This document shows positions 34,231 to 48,223 of a stretch of 64,000 bases of DNA, one piece after another (position 1 is the first letter of the stretch; each line of letters begins with the position of its first letter). The stretch covers positions 24,738,001 to 24,802,000 of the forward strand of contig OX485809.1 in the NCBI GenBank assembly GCA_950295325.1, written 5' to 3'. The position numbers were made by a program, and so were the translations under genes. The DNA comes from Polytrichum commune (lineage: Eukaryota; Streptophyta; Polytrichopsida; Polytrichales; Polytrichaceae). Under the pieces are notes generated by a model. The model was given only the letters and a program-made list of their open reading frames with translations. It was not told the DNA's origin and made no database searches.

Positions 34231-35675
34231 TACACCTTACAAAGCTATCCACCTTGTATTGCTCAGCCACTCCCGACTTCTCTCCTAGAGGTCAAATATA
34301 ATTGTGAGGGGAAGATTCAAGTTAGCATTATCCAAAAGCAAGTCAAATTTTCTTTGGGTCAAAACACTTTCACCTTCCCAAATTGTTGACTATTTACCCA
34401 AAACACAAAATCCAAATTCCCTTATGCTCGAAATATTGTTTCACAATACTACATTGTACATTACACATATTAATCACGGAGGTTGCACCTTTCATTAAAA
34501 CCAAGAAGCGTGTGCTTGACAACATGCTCTTAAAAAGAAAATCCCTATATGCAACTATCTTTTTTGTGCAATTAGGTGATATATGTACAATTTTAAGTGA
34601 TAGAAATACAAGTGACAGTATGTATGCATAAAAAAATTACATTCATATAAAGTCATTAACATAAGTACATAAATATTACTTTTGAATAACAATCAACCCT
34701 TATCTTATGTGAATTGCAAAACCCTAGCATTCATCAAAATTCTCATTGAAGACTTTTTTCATCTCCCGGAAGTAACTCATAATCATCTATGTCTGTAATG
34801 TACGTCATAAAAGCTAATGCAATTATTGTTTCTAAGTCTATCATCTATGTCCACTTGTTGGTTGTTCCTTATTGATACCATCATAAGCCAATCTCCATGT
34901 TTGATGGACAGTCCATCAAGTCAACCGCATCCCTAGATACTCCACTAAATGATTGCCAAACCCTCTATGCATCTTATAAACCCTCCCCAAAAACCACACC
35001 TTAATTAGAGCCAATTGTTTTTGGGTCTACCTCAGTTTTTCCTATAGTTTTAGCTTCAAGTTTGTTCCCAAAACACACAACACGATCACAACCAAGATTT
35101 ACTATAGTGACACTACCAAATAAGTACAAATGTTGTATGTATATATTTTAAAGTCCTTCATACATGCACAAAAGCATGAATTATAGTTTGTGTAAAATAT
35201 GTGCATGTAATACGACAAAGTTCAAAGCTATACCCCATGTGTGCACTCACGTATAGTTGTATGTGATACATACAATGTGCCCCTAGGATATTAATCATAA
35301 GAATGTCATCCAAATGTGGGGAACACAAGGAAACCTCCAATATGAATTGTATTGACATGAATAAATTTACAACGATTTCAAAAAAATTATTTTATTTTAT
35401 TTTTGAGAAGCCTTGTATTTTCTAGGTACTTATGACAATAGCCTAGAATCAAACATTGATCAATTGCATGAAAATCAAAGTGAATGACCTACCCCAAAAT
35501 GGTTAAACCTATTGGAGTCTACCCAAAGTCCCCATCATAATAAAGACCATGAATGTAGAGAGGATCACAACCTCCACTTAGGCCTTTTTCCCTCCATTGA
35601 CGTTTAGGTATGTGAGTTATAGTGTGTTATAGTGTGTTGTTAGAATATAATGACCCACACTAATCCCAAGTGTCC
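34231..35675. other. Gene-free AT-rich stretch
   Basis: No gene or element border found. Short open frames here have no family resemblance. Confidence 0.35.
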
Positions 35676-35830
35676 CGAGTCCAACCGGTTACCTGTTGTG
35701 ATCTTTTGGGTTTTCTTTATTAATTTGGGGAATATTTTATAGATTCCACTAAAATGATGGGTAATTTTCTTGAAGTCTTTAACTCAAACTGGTTATTTTT
35801 CAAACTCAACCGGTTCATCTATAACTAGTA
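35676..35830 (+). repeat. Interspersed repeat family R4, copy 3 (plus)
   Basis: Begins CGAGTCCAACCGGTTACCTG, includes TTTGGGTTTTCTTTATTAAT and TTGAAGTCTTTAACTCAAAC, and ends CTCAACCGGTTCATCTATAA. It is the best match to copy 2 at 22668. Confidence 0.7.
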
Positions 35831-38800
35831 GTTGGTTCTCCCCATTCATTGATGTAGTGACACTCCCCGACATTGTTTGAGCAAGGTATAGAATATACCA
35901 GTTTACATTCAAACAAGGACCTAATACAACCATTGATATGGGTCTCACATTGGTTTGAGTGATCTTTGTAGTGATAGTAAGGTAGATGGGTCTTAAGTGG
36001 TTGGGCATTCTTAATCGGACCCCTAAATTTTATGGGTACGTGCTTTGGTGAGGATCAACCAAATGCCATAAAAGACACATGTTTGAAAGAGATTGGACTG
36101 CATCTTCAAATATTGATAACTACCCCTACACTCAATAGTCACCCATAATTGGGAGGACCTATGTATCTAGTTAAAAAATTAACAAACATGTACTTATGAT
36201 CGTCATATCTAAATCAAGGGAGGTACAATTTTCGATGTGGTTTTTGCAAATGTTGCATTGTAGACTTGCTAATGCAACATGGGTTTTTTCATGTAAATCT
36301 AATCGGGAGAAGTTGGAGATCACAAAAGATGAACCAAATAACATCCACATACCTTAGATAGCAATCCTATTGGTTAACGAGGTCCCCCTACAAGCCACAA
36401 GGTATATAAGCAAAAAGATATAAAGTGAGTGCACCTATGATAAACCATGACTATAATGGATTCTAACGTATAGGTATATATTAAAGTATGGAATGTACAT
36501 ACCTAAAAGAACCTCATTATGGGTCATCTGTGACTTTCACTTCAAGATTTCATAAGATTTTAAATTTGACTACAAGAGAGCAAGATTGATTCTTATCTTC
36601 CTCACTTAGATTTGTTCTTTTCTTTTCTTTTTTTTCTTATAAAACCTCTGTACATGCTAAAATCCAAAAATGTTCATAATAGATGCACTCACCTTATCAA
36701 CTCTCTCTAAAAACAAACGATGACAAATCTATGTCTTTATTATAATATATATATGCACATGAACACATGGACATCCACATTCTAAACGATTATGACTAGT
36801 TTACAATCAATGTCCATTTTAAGCACATACACCTTGGAAACTCCACCAAAATGTATGCAAATTTGACATTGAGATGAGATCATGATGTATAAATGATATC
36901 GAGGGTTTTATGATTCTAAATCACATGTTGAAGGCCACCACCCTGGGAAATGTGCATTGATTATGAGTAATATATTGTGTGCACATCTATAGTGTATTCT
37001 ACCATGGGCAACTTTGTAGTGTGGCCCACACTATTCAACATTGTCAAGGGACATGATGTGCATCCTAGATTTATACTATCTTATATTTAGAATATTGAAC
37101 CTATACAATAAATTTCATTTATATAAAAATATATTCAATTGTACTGGTATGGACATGTGCCATTTTGACCCCTTGCACCCGTGCATTTGAATTCATGTCT
37201 TAGATCATCCCTGAACCATCCTCTCAACATGCCGCCGTCAGCTGCTAACCATCTTTGGATTGACAAGATGATGGCCTCACTACCAACACCGCCACTACCA
37301 CCATGCTATCCCTTGTATATGAGATTTAATATAGAAATCTATGTCGCACAAAATATTCAATACTAAATAATTAGTGTGGTCCACATTATCAACCTCGTGT
37401 GGTAAACATTGTGGGTTCAAAAATAATGTGCCCCTACAATTTTAACTCCAAGAATTATAGTGTGGAGATAAGCTCAATAGTGTGGTAGAGTGGTAGTACC
37501 GGTGCCCTTGCTCAAGGTAGTTGTGCCCTCGAGTGCCACTCTTTGCATACTCCTTTCCCCTCAATCTAAAAAGCTCGCACTATTGTGGAAGCAAAGGACT
37601 ATGCTATTGCAATGACTTAAATTATACAAGAAGGGGATGGCCCCCTTTCATAACATCACTTAGCTCCTTGGTTGCGTTTTGTGGGACCAGGCATCCGGCA
37701 AACATAATTCTCCTTTATTTGCAAGATTCCCCATTTTATGGGGAGGACTAAGGGTTTGACACGCAACTGTAGATTCAAAATTTTAAAATCAACACCCCCT
37801 TTTTTAGAAAGACACCATCATCTAGTTGCTTAGTAATATCATGCTGGATGACCCAAAAAGAAAGCATAAGGCCCGCATACAATGAAGTATATTGTGCACT
37901 TAGAGCCTTTTATAGAGGTTTTTATAGAGGTTTTGGTGGAGTTTGTGAAATATGCACGGGTATGTGAGCCGGAATCAATTTTCGTGGATTTGGATTGTAC
38001 CTAAAGTGGCAGTGTACTTCATATCAGTTGAGATTCCAAGTATTCACAATTAAAAATCGTCCCTTTATTTGACCTTTTTAAGGTGGGGTTCACACCACAA
38101 ATGTAGTTTTTTCTCTAGCATTGGTTGTAGAGTTATTCCACTTCTCACATGTCTTGTTGTAGGCTCATTGTAAGTTTAATGACAATGCGATAAGTTTTAC
38201 ATTAATCTTTAAAGGACGCATGGTCTCAATATCCAATCGTATACATAATTTATACATGTCGCAATGTGGCTTGGGTACCTTCATTCTTCATCTATATTCA
38301 AATGGCTCCTGTGCAGAATTGTGGTTACAAAGTGACCCAACTTCCATAAGTTCAATATGCCGAGTGTAGCTTAACAGTCGGAAATCGTAATTTGAATCTT
38401 TATAGGTTTGAAAGTTTATTTCATGCGTGGTCTAATGTCAATGAGAAATTAAAAATATATGCACACTTGACATTAGTGGTCATACTACAACATATGTATT
38501 TACAACCAAGGACATCCAAGCATCATATTTGTAGTTGAATCTTCAGTATCATTAAGGTATTCAACCGGTTCAAGAAGTACACTTGAGGAACAAGTTAAAT
38601 CTAGAGAGAATCACTTTTGGCACAATTATTTCAAAATGAAGGTCCGTAGTCCAAGTACACATCTTTGTGCATGGAGAGACTTAGTCTAAGCCTCTTGGAC
38701 ATTTAAGGGTCAACCCGTAAAGGCCAAAGCAAGATTGCCCCAAAATTGCTTAAAATGATTCGGTCCTATTGAGAAGCTCACCAAAAAATCAAAAATCAAT

Positions 38801-41800
38801 ACATCTTTTTGGTAAAATTGGTTTTACGGATGGAAGCCCTGTAGATATTGTTCACACAAATGTTTAGCCATTCACATGTCTGACATCATAAGGTCAAAAC
38901 ATAAAAAGTGTATGTTGATATTGCCAAGCATTGAAAACTGCCCATACAAAAACGTCCGCCTCAGCATTTAGGGGTTAAAATTGTCATCGTTGTATTCATA
39001 ACTCATGTAATGGGGGTCCGGGAGGGTTAGCTACCATCGAGGAGGGTATTTACCACGTGTCGACACATGATGAAGCATGGGTTAGGTGTCGGTGTCTAAA
39101 TGGTGTAGGTGCAAAGTCCATGCAACTTATTGTTAGAGGTAAGTTTAAGTTCCCGCATGGTAGGGAAGGAATGGGCCATTGCTAACTTATCGTAAATGGT
39201 GTTGTTACAAATTAAGATATTAACATACTACGTTTGAGAACTAAAGTTTTCTATCTAATTAGGACCCATGGAGACCCATACACACACGACCACACCGTTC
39301 ACACCTAATATTGTGGGTTGGAAATTAGTGTGAGTAGAAAATATTGTTGCCCATTATATCATATATGTGGGTTGAAAATTAGGGTGGCTTACAAACTTGA
39401 ACATTTTAAATTCTCTAGCTTAAATTGATAAAATGTTAACAACGTATTGATATGTTTAATAGGTTCAACAGGTTGTTCATACATTATAGAACATACATGA
39501 CTTGGCTCGGTAAAACATTACATTCTCGATAATTAGTTATAGCACTGCATAACTTCGAATAGTGGCATGCACTAATTGAGATAATAAGTGTTAAAATGAT
39601 GCATACAATTTGAGCACATAGTCCAATATCGTTGTAAAGCAAGCCTTTTTTGGTGTCTATTGTTGACTAGAGGCCTTGCCAATCAAGAAGAGTCACCACA
39701 TGAGGCCCACATACCTTAACACCACTTGAACTTTGTTAGTAGTAAAAATTGAATATATGTTGCAAAAAAAAATGGTACTAAATTATGAGGCACTCTCTTG
39801 GAAAAGGATGGCCTCACTTAACTTAGCTTAACTTAACCTTGTGTGCATGCAAATGCACAACACAAGAAGGGACGAAATCTAGAGGTGTGCTAAATTAGGA
39901 GAATGTACGATCAATCACCAACTTTTGATAGAACATTTTGGTTAGGGATACACACATCTCCCAAGATACTAAAGGCTAATATGCACGGACACTTAAATGC
40001 ATGGTATCCGATACGAGTGTGATACCCGTGTGTGTTGTTTTGTTGCTCTTTGCACTTGGAAGCCACTTCGAGTTTTAGCACATATTTTAGTGGACTTGGT
40101 ATTGTGGCCATTTACTTAGACATTACATGTCCTCAACTTCCGCTTTACATTGAAGGTTGCAGGGCTATACATAGAAACAACCTTAGTTTCTCTATACCTT
40201 GTGGAACAAGGATTTGGCACATGGTACAGATTTTACAACCATGTGGAAGGCATCATGGGGCCTATTTAATCAAGAAACCCATGACAATCCAACGTCATCA
40301 ATATATCATATATGATGATCTCGAGGAGGATTTCCTATCTAGAGGAGGTATGTAACAATGGGCAAGAATTTGTGGTGTCTACATAAACACATCCGTTAGG
40401 AAGGTGGAAAAGCAACAAACCATTTTATAACTTAAACAATGTATTCTTAAATGGCTCAACTTCATAATTGACATTGAAAATTCCAAGTTAGTTTAGCAGG
40501 GACGAGTTGGGATGAGTTGGCCCTCAACCTTACAAGTTTTTTTTAGTTTTTTTTTGCTTTAAAATTACTTATAACTCCTACATAGATGCCTCGGAAGTCA
40601 CATAACATTACTAAGAAACCATTGTCTAGCCGTTGAGTAATGTTATGCAAGCCATGACAACATGAAACGTACTAAAAGTGGTGTATTAAGTCACGGAATG
40701 CATGACACACCAATACATTCCACAACATGAAATGCTACGGTGGTCTAGCATTATTGTCGAGGGCATCACTCAAAGACAAGTACGGTAGCCTCCTATGCAA
40801 TCCGACAACACAGCGATAGAAAACATTATCTATGACAATTTGAGGGAAAATATGACAAAATATTCTCTACTAAGCTTGAAAGAAATCATTTTCACGCCTT
40901 AAATTACTTGGACCTTGAATGGAGATTCTTGAGCTTCCTTCAAACGTCCGGTGACCGGTCGGCTCCTAAATACAAAATCCTCCCTCTCGCCACATGTGTA
41001 GGTGTGGGCTAAAGTATATTATAATGGGCATGGCAAGCATATAAGGATGGCACAAAGGACAACATTATATGAGTGGAAGGGACCTCGGGATTTGGCCCTC
41101 AATAACCGGATTTGGTTTATGGACAACAAAGACGAACCTCCCTCCCGGCTTTAAGTTCGTATTCGGCCTTCCTCAATTCCCTCGACACGATAAGCTTGGG
41201 CTAAACCGTACATAAGTTACGTATGCCAAAGCCACCTCCGGTCCGTATCTTACTATTTACCCAACCTTGTGAGGTGGGACCGTCATCCATTTCTCAACCA
41301 ATGACCGAATTTCAAAATGAGTTGATCATAGACAACGATCTCTTACGTTGATTATCCTAATAAGAGTGTTATTATTCAAAGTTACGTGATGCAATAACGT
41401 CTTACTTAAAAATTCAGATTTTAAATAAACGGAAGTTTAATAGGTTGTTCGGGCATTGTAGAATATAAATGACTTTAATTGGTACAATCGTATATTTTTA
41501 TTGGGATAATGAGTGAAGTGTAAATAGGCTCCGAAGCGAGTCATTGTTGTAGGGCTTACAAATCAATTGTCAGTGGACTTGGACGGGGAGGAGTATTGGC
41601 TTGCTATGGACCCCAAGTTTTGGAGTAGACTCTTAAATTTGAGTCTTAAAGTTTTTGGGTCATGTCAAGTTAGAGTCAAAAGATTTCTCAATTTTGTAAT
41701 CAAATCTAGTTCTAGAGTGTAGAGTGTTTATTTTACTCTCCGATGGTAGATGTGTCCTATTCAAATACCGACCTTGTTCAAGTGGCACCACTTTTGATAT

Positions 41801-42484
41801 TCTCCTATAATAATCACTTTTAGTGTTTATTTGAAGATTAATCAACAACTCAATGGTTGGAATAGCCAACACGTCAAGGCTCCAAACCCTATCAACTTTA
41901 ATCAATTTAGGAACACTTCTATAACCATTCAAGAAGAATGTGCATATGTTCTTTGAAAAATTGTCACAAATTGAAGGGAGAAGTATCCAAATTTGTCAAT
42001 GATCCCAAATTCCGACATCTCTCAAAGTGGGTAACTATGTACTTCGACATGAAAATTGATTATAGTATTTTAAAGACAACAAATGCACATAACATTACTA
42101 ATCGCAAACTCATTCCAAGGAAAGAGTTTGCTATTACAAACCTTTGATAACATACAACTACTTGTCAAAAACTTTACAATATACAACTTGAGTGCTCTTC
42201 ATAAATGACGAATCCTAGAGTTAAAGGAGAATCATGCTCATGTGATACATGGTCCCACAAGAAGCAACCAAAGAGATGTGTGGTGTTATGCAACAAACAC
42301 TGTCCATTTTGGGGGTGGGGGATTATGTATCTAGGAAGGGTCGTGTGAGGTTTTGTAATAAGGGGTAATATATACCTCTAATAATGAATTTAGCTGTACA
42401 TACGACATGTCTGTAAAGTAGAATTGTTTTGCAATCCATTCAACCTTCATGCGTCCCAATTTAGATGCTTACAACATAAACGTA
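35831..42484. other. Long gene-free stretch of degenerate repeats
   Basis: No coding region recognised in 6.6 kb. Segments near 36040-36310 weakly repeat sequence at 60270 and 62200. A phrase like AATAGGTTGTTC(G/A)G(G)CATT occurs near 39460 and 41450 and again near 62075, marking another diverged family. A small hairpin CATAACATTACT/AGTAATGTTATG lies at about 40604-40653. The rest is AT-rich without structure I can name. Confidence 0.35.
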
Positions 42485-42770
42485 TACACTACACTAATTA
42501 TCCCAATAAGTGCGTGTGGTACTAATTCCCAAAACACACACTATTTTGCCAAGTCTCAAAAATTAGTGAGGGTTGAGTTTTTCACTAAGTACTACAATAT
42601 TCACAAATACATTCTCATTTAACATACGATGATGAGTGCATGCTTTAAGGTGCTTGCAGAGAGATAAAACAAAATGCTAACACATGCTTGTCATCGGATA
42701 ATGCCAAGACTTTCAATGCATAATGTTGCTATGAATAGTATTCTCAATGAATAGTGCCGAGTTGAACAAA
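42485..42770. repeat. Interspersed repeat family R5, copy 1
   Basis: TTAGTGAGGG, GTGGTACTAATT, AACACACACTATTTTG and CAAGTCTCAAAA, followed at the end by TTGCTATGAATAGTATTCTC, occur here and again in the same order at 45725-46025. An inverted, looser set of the ATTCATAG/GAATA words lies at 50265-50405. Confidence 0.6.
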
Positions 42771-42977
42771 AACTATATTTCATACGATGCAAAAATTCAG
42801 TGTCACCTTCACTAATTTCCCACGTGCACTATTAACCCTCCCCCACTAATTGGGATAGTCAATGTAGTATGGATGTACAAAGATGGTTGCCTAGACAAAG
42901 GAATCTTTCTCGACCTTTAGAAGTAAAAAGAACCGCCTATTTGACCTCCTAAAAATTGTAATGGGTGATGGTTCACC

Positions 42978-42993
42978 TTATATATATATATAT
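42978..42993. repeat. (TA)n microsatellite
   Basis: Uninterrupted TATATATA run of about eight units. Confidence 0.7.
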
Positions 42994-43014
42994 GTAGTTT
43001 GAGATAGCACCTAT

Positions 43015-44599
43015 TTGTATAGCACTCATACATTGCATACTATGTGGTCGGTAGTTGGGCACTTTAGAAGCAAAGTTGGTAGGGAACGATGGACTCGAAG
43101 CTCGCTCTCTCTCTCTCGAGTACACGAGAATAATATAATGCCCCTTCAAAATCCTTTAGGTGGCAACACACATGATCATGTCATACAATGTCATTTTCGA
43201 ATCATGTGTTCCAGTGCATTATTTGGACCAAGAATCTTTCCTAGCACCTACTAGAAGGGCCCAACTTCGAAGGCCTACTTATTAAGACCCACGGCGCAAA
43301 TTTGTGTCCATTTTGTACAAATTGGTGAATGGAGTTCTTTTCTTTCTTCTTTCTTTAAAGAAAAATCTCCATACAAAGGACCATCGACACCTTCAAGATG
43401 ACAATTGCAACGGGTTTTGTTTCATGGCACCTAAAGATGGGGTGATAGTAAAAACATGGCCCTATATGTTGGTTGGTGATGTATCCCAATTTTAGCTCGC
43501 TCGACTAATTCGAGGCATCTTGTCGTAATTTTAGGAAATTTTGGCTAAAAGTAGTCACCATCAATTTCATTCTTCCCTTTTTCTAGTGCACCCTTTTCCT
43601 GAGGGGTTGATCACACACTGGCTAATTCTAACACCCTCTGTCGGCATCTCCAGCTGTAATAGTGTAAAAAGCGATGGTCCAACATCTAATTCTGAACATA
43701 ATCCCCAGCAATTTCACGGTTAGAACTAGACGGAGAGTTGAGTGTGATCGAGGCATGAGTGGGTGTTATTGAATTTCACCTTGTTACGACCTCTAGCACC
43801 CAAGGCTCCCTCGCTAATATTGATACCGTGCACAAATCCAAGCCGCAATTCTAAGGAGACTTTGATATCCCTATTCTCGATTGATTTTTTTCCCATGAGG
43901 TTATTTGAAGGTTGAGTCATACTATATCCAAAAAATACTTCCCAATTTTTTCGAATCCAAGTTAGATCGATTGTAATTTATTTGACTTGAATCCAAATGG
44001 ACTCTCTAGCATCCTCTTCGGCGACATGAATGACCTCCCCCCAAGAACCCTTCACTTTTGATGATGTATCTCCAAACCGTTGAAATTTTGTCAGCTGTTC
44101 ACACATAAAAAAGTTGTTTAACCCTTAAAGGACATATGCTTTCCCGATACCACACTCAAAATATCTTTTAAAATTCATTTTAAGCATGATTAACCAATTA
44201 ATTTACATAGGCTCTATTCTAAAGAAGTATAGATCTTGCTAAGGTGCTCGATTTGGCATTCTAAAAACCCTATTTGGTGCAATGGAGTAGAAGTTTTGAA
44301 CAAGATTCTCCCAAAATAATACCAAGCCCGTGGGGCTTGCATTGTCGTTTAAGGGTTAAGAAATTCACAAAAGTCAACTATACTGAAGAGAATTGTAGTG
44401 AGTTTCAATACATTTGTAGAGGTTGCCATTCAAACGATGCTCTCATGAAATGTCATCTTCCAAATCACATGCAATAAGGTGCATTATTTGGGACCAAGCA
44501 TCTTTGGTGCACTAGGGTGGCCCCACTCTCAACACCTAAGAGCTTGGAGGTGGGGCCCACGTGCCCATTTTTGGACGTTTCACAAACAATGAACACGGG
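43015..44599. other. Gene-free stretch
   Basis: Open frames up to about 80 codons on plus show no family resemblance or splice-linked partners. A (CT)n run lies at 43106-43117. Nothing else supported. Confidence 0.3.
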
Positions 44600-44714
44600 G
44601 AACCGACTGCTACACTAAATACGCTAGTTTAGTGTCATATGTTATTTTATGCCACTATGGTAATTTTTCGGATGACACTTCTCTATGAGTACGTGAACAA
44701 ATAAACATTGTCAT

Positions 44715-44741
44715 GGATGATGGATGATGGATGATGGATGA
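44715..44741. repeat. (GGAT/GATGGAT)n microsatellite
   Basis: Tandem ATGGATG units, four in a row, in a repeat copy that carries a single unit elsewhere. Confidence 0.75.
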
Positions 44742-44784
44742 GTTCATCCATTGGCCAACACCCTACCTTCTCTTCTCACCAACT

Positions 44785-45025
44785 TATGATGAAATATTGT
44801 CATGGATGATTGAAATTTGGATGAAAACTCACTTGGTAAGTGACAGTAATTGCAACACCGTAAATCTATAACCCCCCCCCTCCAAAAAAAAGTTTACAAG
44901 GAATGGCAAATAATGTTGGGTTCACATTTAGTGTGGGTGGCACTATACCGCGGTCTTCAATTAGTAGTGAGCAGGACAATTAAAATTGGTGACACTAAAT
45001 ATCATATTTAGTGTAGTTACAAATG
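44785..45025 (+). repeat. Interspersed repeat family R2, copy 1
   Basis: GAAATATTGTCATGGATGA, AACACCGTAAATCTATAA, ACAAGGAATGGCAAATA, a CATTTAGTGTGGGTGGCACT phrase and ATTGGTGACACTAAATA appear in this order. The same order occurs at 45335-45565 and 52830-53060. The paired words GACACTAAAT and ATTTAGTGT at the right end form a short palindrome that recurs throughout 44.6-46.5 kb and may mark element ends. Confidence 0.7.
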
Positions 45026-45156
45026 AACCAGTTGAAGTTCAAGACTTCGGGAACATTACCCATCGTTTAAGAGGGACCTATGGAATATACCAAACCAAAA
45101 ATTAATTAATTAATTAATTAATGAAGAGATGTCAACATGTAACCGGTTGCAGTTGG
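45013..45156 (-). repeat. Interspersed repeat family R4, copy 4 (minus)
   Basis: On minus: CCAACTGCAACCGGTTACAT, an (AATT)n expansion where the other copies have TTTATTAA, then CCGAAGTCTTGAACTTCAAC and GGTTCATTTGTAACTAC. It directly abuts R2 copy 1. Confidence 0.65.
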
Positions 45157-45334
45157 AAACAACTACACTAAATATTGTATTGAGTGTCATATGGTATTTA
45201 ATGATAGTGTGGTAACTTTCTAAGTGACGCCTTCTATGAGTAAGCTTATAAGTATGGCTATCCCAAGTTACTTTCAATTCGCCCAAATGCCATTTAGTGA
45301 AACAAAGTTTGGTGTATTTTGTGTCCTAACATTT

Positions 45335-45565
45335 TTTGCAATGCAATATTGTCATGAGTGATTGAAAATTGGATGAAAAGTCACATAGTAAGTGACAATA
45401 ACCACAACATTGTAAATCTATAATGCCCAACTCTGTGTACAAGGAATGACAAATAGTGTTAGATTTACATTTAGTGTAGGTGACACTACAAGGGAGGTTT
45501 ACAATAGGTATTGAGCAAGACGATTAGAATTGGTGACACTAAATACAGCATTTAGTGTAGGATCT
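45335..45565 (+). repeat. Interspersed repeat family R2, copy 2
   Basis: AATATTGTCATGAGTGATTG, CAACATTGTAAATCTATAAT, TACAAGGAATGACAAATAG and ATTGGTGACACTAAATACAG in the same order as copy 1, about 550 bases downstream of it. Confidence 0.7.
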
Positions 45566-45724
45566 TCACCAGCTATGCCCAAAAATCTCCCCATATGTTG
45601 TTCTCAAACCACTTTTGGAACCTTTGAAATTTCATACATCAATTCAATTTCAATTTGATTTGTTTTTCAAAAAAAAAATTAACTCTTCAGCACTCCACAG
45701 TACCTCGTACTGGCCTACCTTAAT

Positions 45725-46025
45725 TACCACTACATTGCTTATTCCAATTAGTGCATGTGGTACTAATTTTGGAAAACAAAACACACTATTTTGTCAAGTC
45801 TCAAAATTGGTGAGGGATGGAGGTTTTAGTGAGTGTTACTAAATTCATAAATACAAGTTCATTCATCATACATTTCAAGAAAATTAATGCGTGTTCCGAA
45901 CATTTATGTAGAGTGATAAAAAAAATATCCTATACAAACACATCTTTGTTAGTGAATAGTACCAGGATGAATAATGCCGGTACCTTTCAGTGAATGTTGT
46001 TGCTATGAATAGTATTCTCAGTGTC
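45725..46025. repeat. Interspersed repeat family R5, copy 2
   Basis: CCAATTAGTGCATGTGGTAC, AAAACACACTATTTTGTCAA and TTGTTGCTATGAATAGTATT follow the order of 42485-42770. Confidence 0.6.
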
Positions 46026-46580
46026 TCGGGGGGTTCACTGGTGAAAAATCGTAGAAGAACGTGCGATGAAAAATAGGGTCTAATATATTCATTGTAGATA
46101 AATTTTGTAAAAAAGTTACATATAATATAGGGGTTTTTTAAATAATGAAAAATGATTACATGTAAAATACCATCACACCTTTATTTTGAAAAATACCATA
46201 CCTTATAATCTTTTCTGTAAGGTAAATAGCCCCCCAATAAATAGGTCCCGAACGCACGTGTATGCAAAATATAAGAGGGAGTGAACCCCCCCGAGCTCAG
46301 TGTATAGTGCCAAGATGAACAATGTTTCCTATTAGCCCTCCCTCACTAATTGAAACAATCAGAGTACCTCATTCTTCATAATACAAAATTCGACAAACAC
46401 AAAGCTTACTACTCTAAACATTGTATTTGGTGTCACTAAATATTAGTCTTCAGACTTGATCCAAGTTTCAATCATCCACTACTTGTAACCTTAATTCATA
46501 AGAAGTGTCATTAGAATAGTTATCACACTGACAATATTTAGTGTAGTTTCAAAGACCCTGAATCAGTCTAGTGAGAGTTA

Positions 46581-46875
46581 CTAGAATTGAATCAGCCACG
46601 AACTTTCAAAGGCTCCATCCATGATAATACCAAACTCCAACCCACGATAATGAGTCGACCACGTACCCAAGGTTAAGCTGCAAAATGTCCTCCTTGGTTG
46701 CAGGTGGAAGAAAGCTAACAGAAGTGGACATAGCTCTCCAAGCTTTGGCCATGTGATGCCACATTTTTGACCCACCTTTTATAAGGAAAAGAGGGAGTGG
46801 AAAGCCAAAGTGAAGAAGGGGCCCATTTACCATGAGAGGAAGATTGCAATAGGATGGAATGCTTGGACCACCCAT
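46581..46875 (-). pseudogene. LINE polyprotein fragment
   Basis: One open minus frame reads KMWHHMAKAWRAMSTSVSF, LPPATKEDILQLNLG and further Trp-rich sequence. The pattern W..(M/L)..AW......FLPP....E(D/V)(I/V)L resembles the linker after the reverse transcriptase in plant LINEs. It is short, has no catalytic motif, and both ends are cut off. Moderate to low confidence. Confidence 0.4.
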
Positions 46876-47740
46876 TTGCTCATCAAGGAGGTCATAGCAC
46901 CCACTTTTTAGGAAAATTGTGTTTAGTTTATGCTAATCTTAGGTCTACAAATTTTGACAATGTGGTCTATGGTTTTCAACGACGCACTCTACATGACAAC
47001 AAACGACTTTTCAAATTTTACGTGTCAAGTAGGCGTAGTTTTAGAAGCATGGCATCTACGATTGATGCACATAATGCTTGCATCGGTATTGACATCTAGC
47101 ACGTGTGTACATTTTTTTTAATTTCAAAATCTATACCCTATGCACATTCCACTTACTCCACATGTTGGGGACGTGGATGGTGGGATATGTGCATTCCCTT
47201 TATAACTAATTATGCCAGGTGGCACATATGTGATTGGATGATTGGGTCTCTTGATTTATCTAGCATAGGTGTACATTTACGAATCAACATCGTTTGTACA
47301 TTTCACTTGCTCCATATGTTGGAGTCGGAGACATGTGCAATCCCCCTTCGCATTGCAGGTCAGGTTTCCAAAAACTATTTACAGTTGTTTCCAGGAGGTT
47401 TGGTATATTCTGATGTGCAATATATCTATGGGGAGAGAATAAATAAATAAATAAAACAAAAATCACACTAATTATCCCAATTAGTGCGTGTTATTATTTG
47501 GGGTTACATAGTGTTCAGTGATTTTAATGAGAATGTAAATATTCTACTAAGCAAAGTCATTCATGTTTCATATTGTCTGAACAACGTATTGCACTTTCGT
47601 TAGTAAAAAATGAACTTTTGAATAAGACGTTATTGCATTGTGTGACTCCGAATAATAACATGCACTAATGGGATAATCAACGTAGTCAGCTAGCAAATCT
47701 TACACAAAATGTTATATAAGAATGAGATTAAGGTGACTAA
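46876..47740. other. Gene-free stretch
   Basis: No supported gene. Two internal segments (about 47090-47180 and 47260-47340) share ACATTCCACTTACTCCACAT-like wording and form a short diverged direct repeat. (AATA)n lies at 47440-47455. Confidence 0.35.
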
Positions 47741-48223
47741 GGGTATGTTTACACCAGTGACCAGTGACCATGACCACCACTTTCTAAAATCTCTCATGGG
47801 TTGAGAAATGGTTGGTGGTTCCACTTTGTGGTACACAAGGTCACATACAATAGTAGTGGGTATGCATGAGCACGTTAGAAAATGAATGAGAAAGTGACAT
47901 AATATTCTACATGTCCATGAATGAACAATGTTTGGCGGTCACCCAAATCTTGCGGTGAGAGAACCCAAACAAGTTGTCTCTGTGGAAAATGAGGTGACCA
48001 TGTCAGAGGAAAATCTTTTTTAGAAACTTTATTCTTTAGTCATTTTCCTTGTTCAAATTAAAACACTACATCCTAATTTCAGTCCCTTTACACTTTGTCC
48101 CATGATTAAGACTTTCAAAAAATTGATGTTGATTACTCTTGGTCATGGTCTTTAGACCGCTAACCATGACCAAGAAAATCTTAAATCCTTTTTTTCTTAT
48201 GACTTACTTGTGTAAAATGGCCC
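47741..48223. mobile_element. 483-bp TIR element, member of the GG(G)..TTTACAC family
   Basis: The left end is GGGTATGTTTACACCAGTGA; the right end reversed is GGGCCATTTTACACAAGTAA. Flanks are TAA (left) and TCA (right), compatible with a mutated three-base duplication. Internally GTGACCATGACC near the left end is mirrored by GGTCATGGTC near 48143-48152. Non-coding. Confidence 0.65.

Noticed and set aside
36600-42400. Search for hidden exons in the long gene-free stretch
   Set aside because: Open frames were under 110 codons, AT-biased, and without motif or coherent splice sites.
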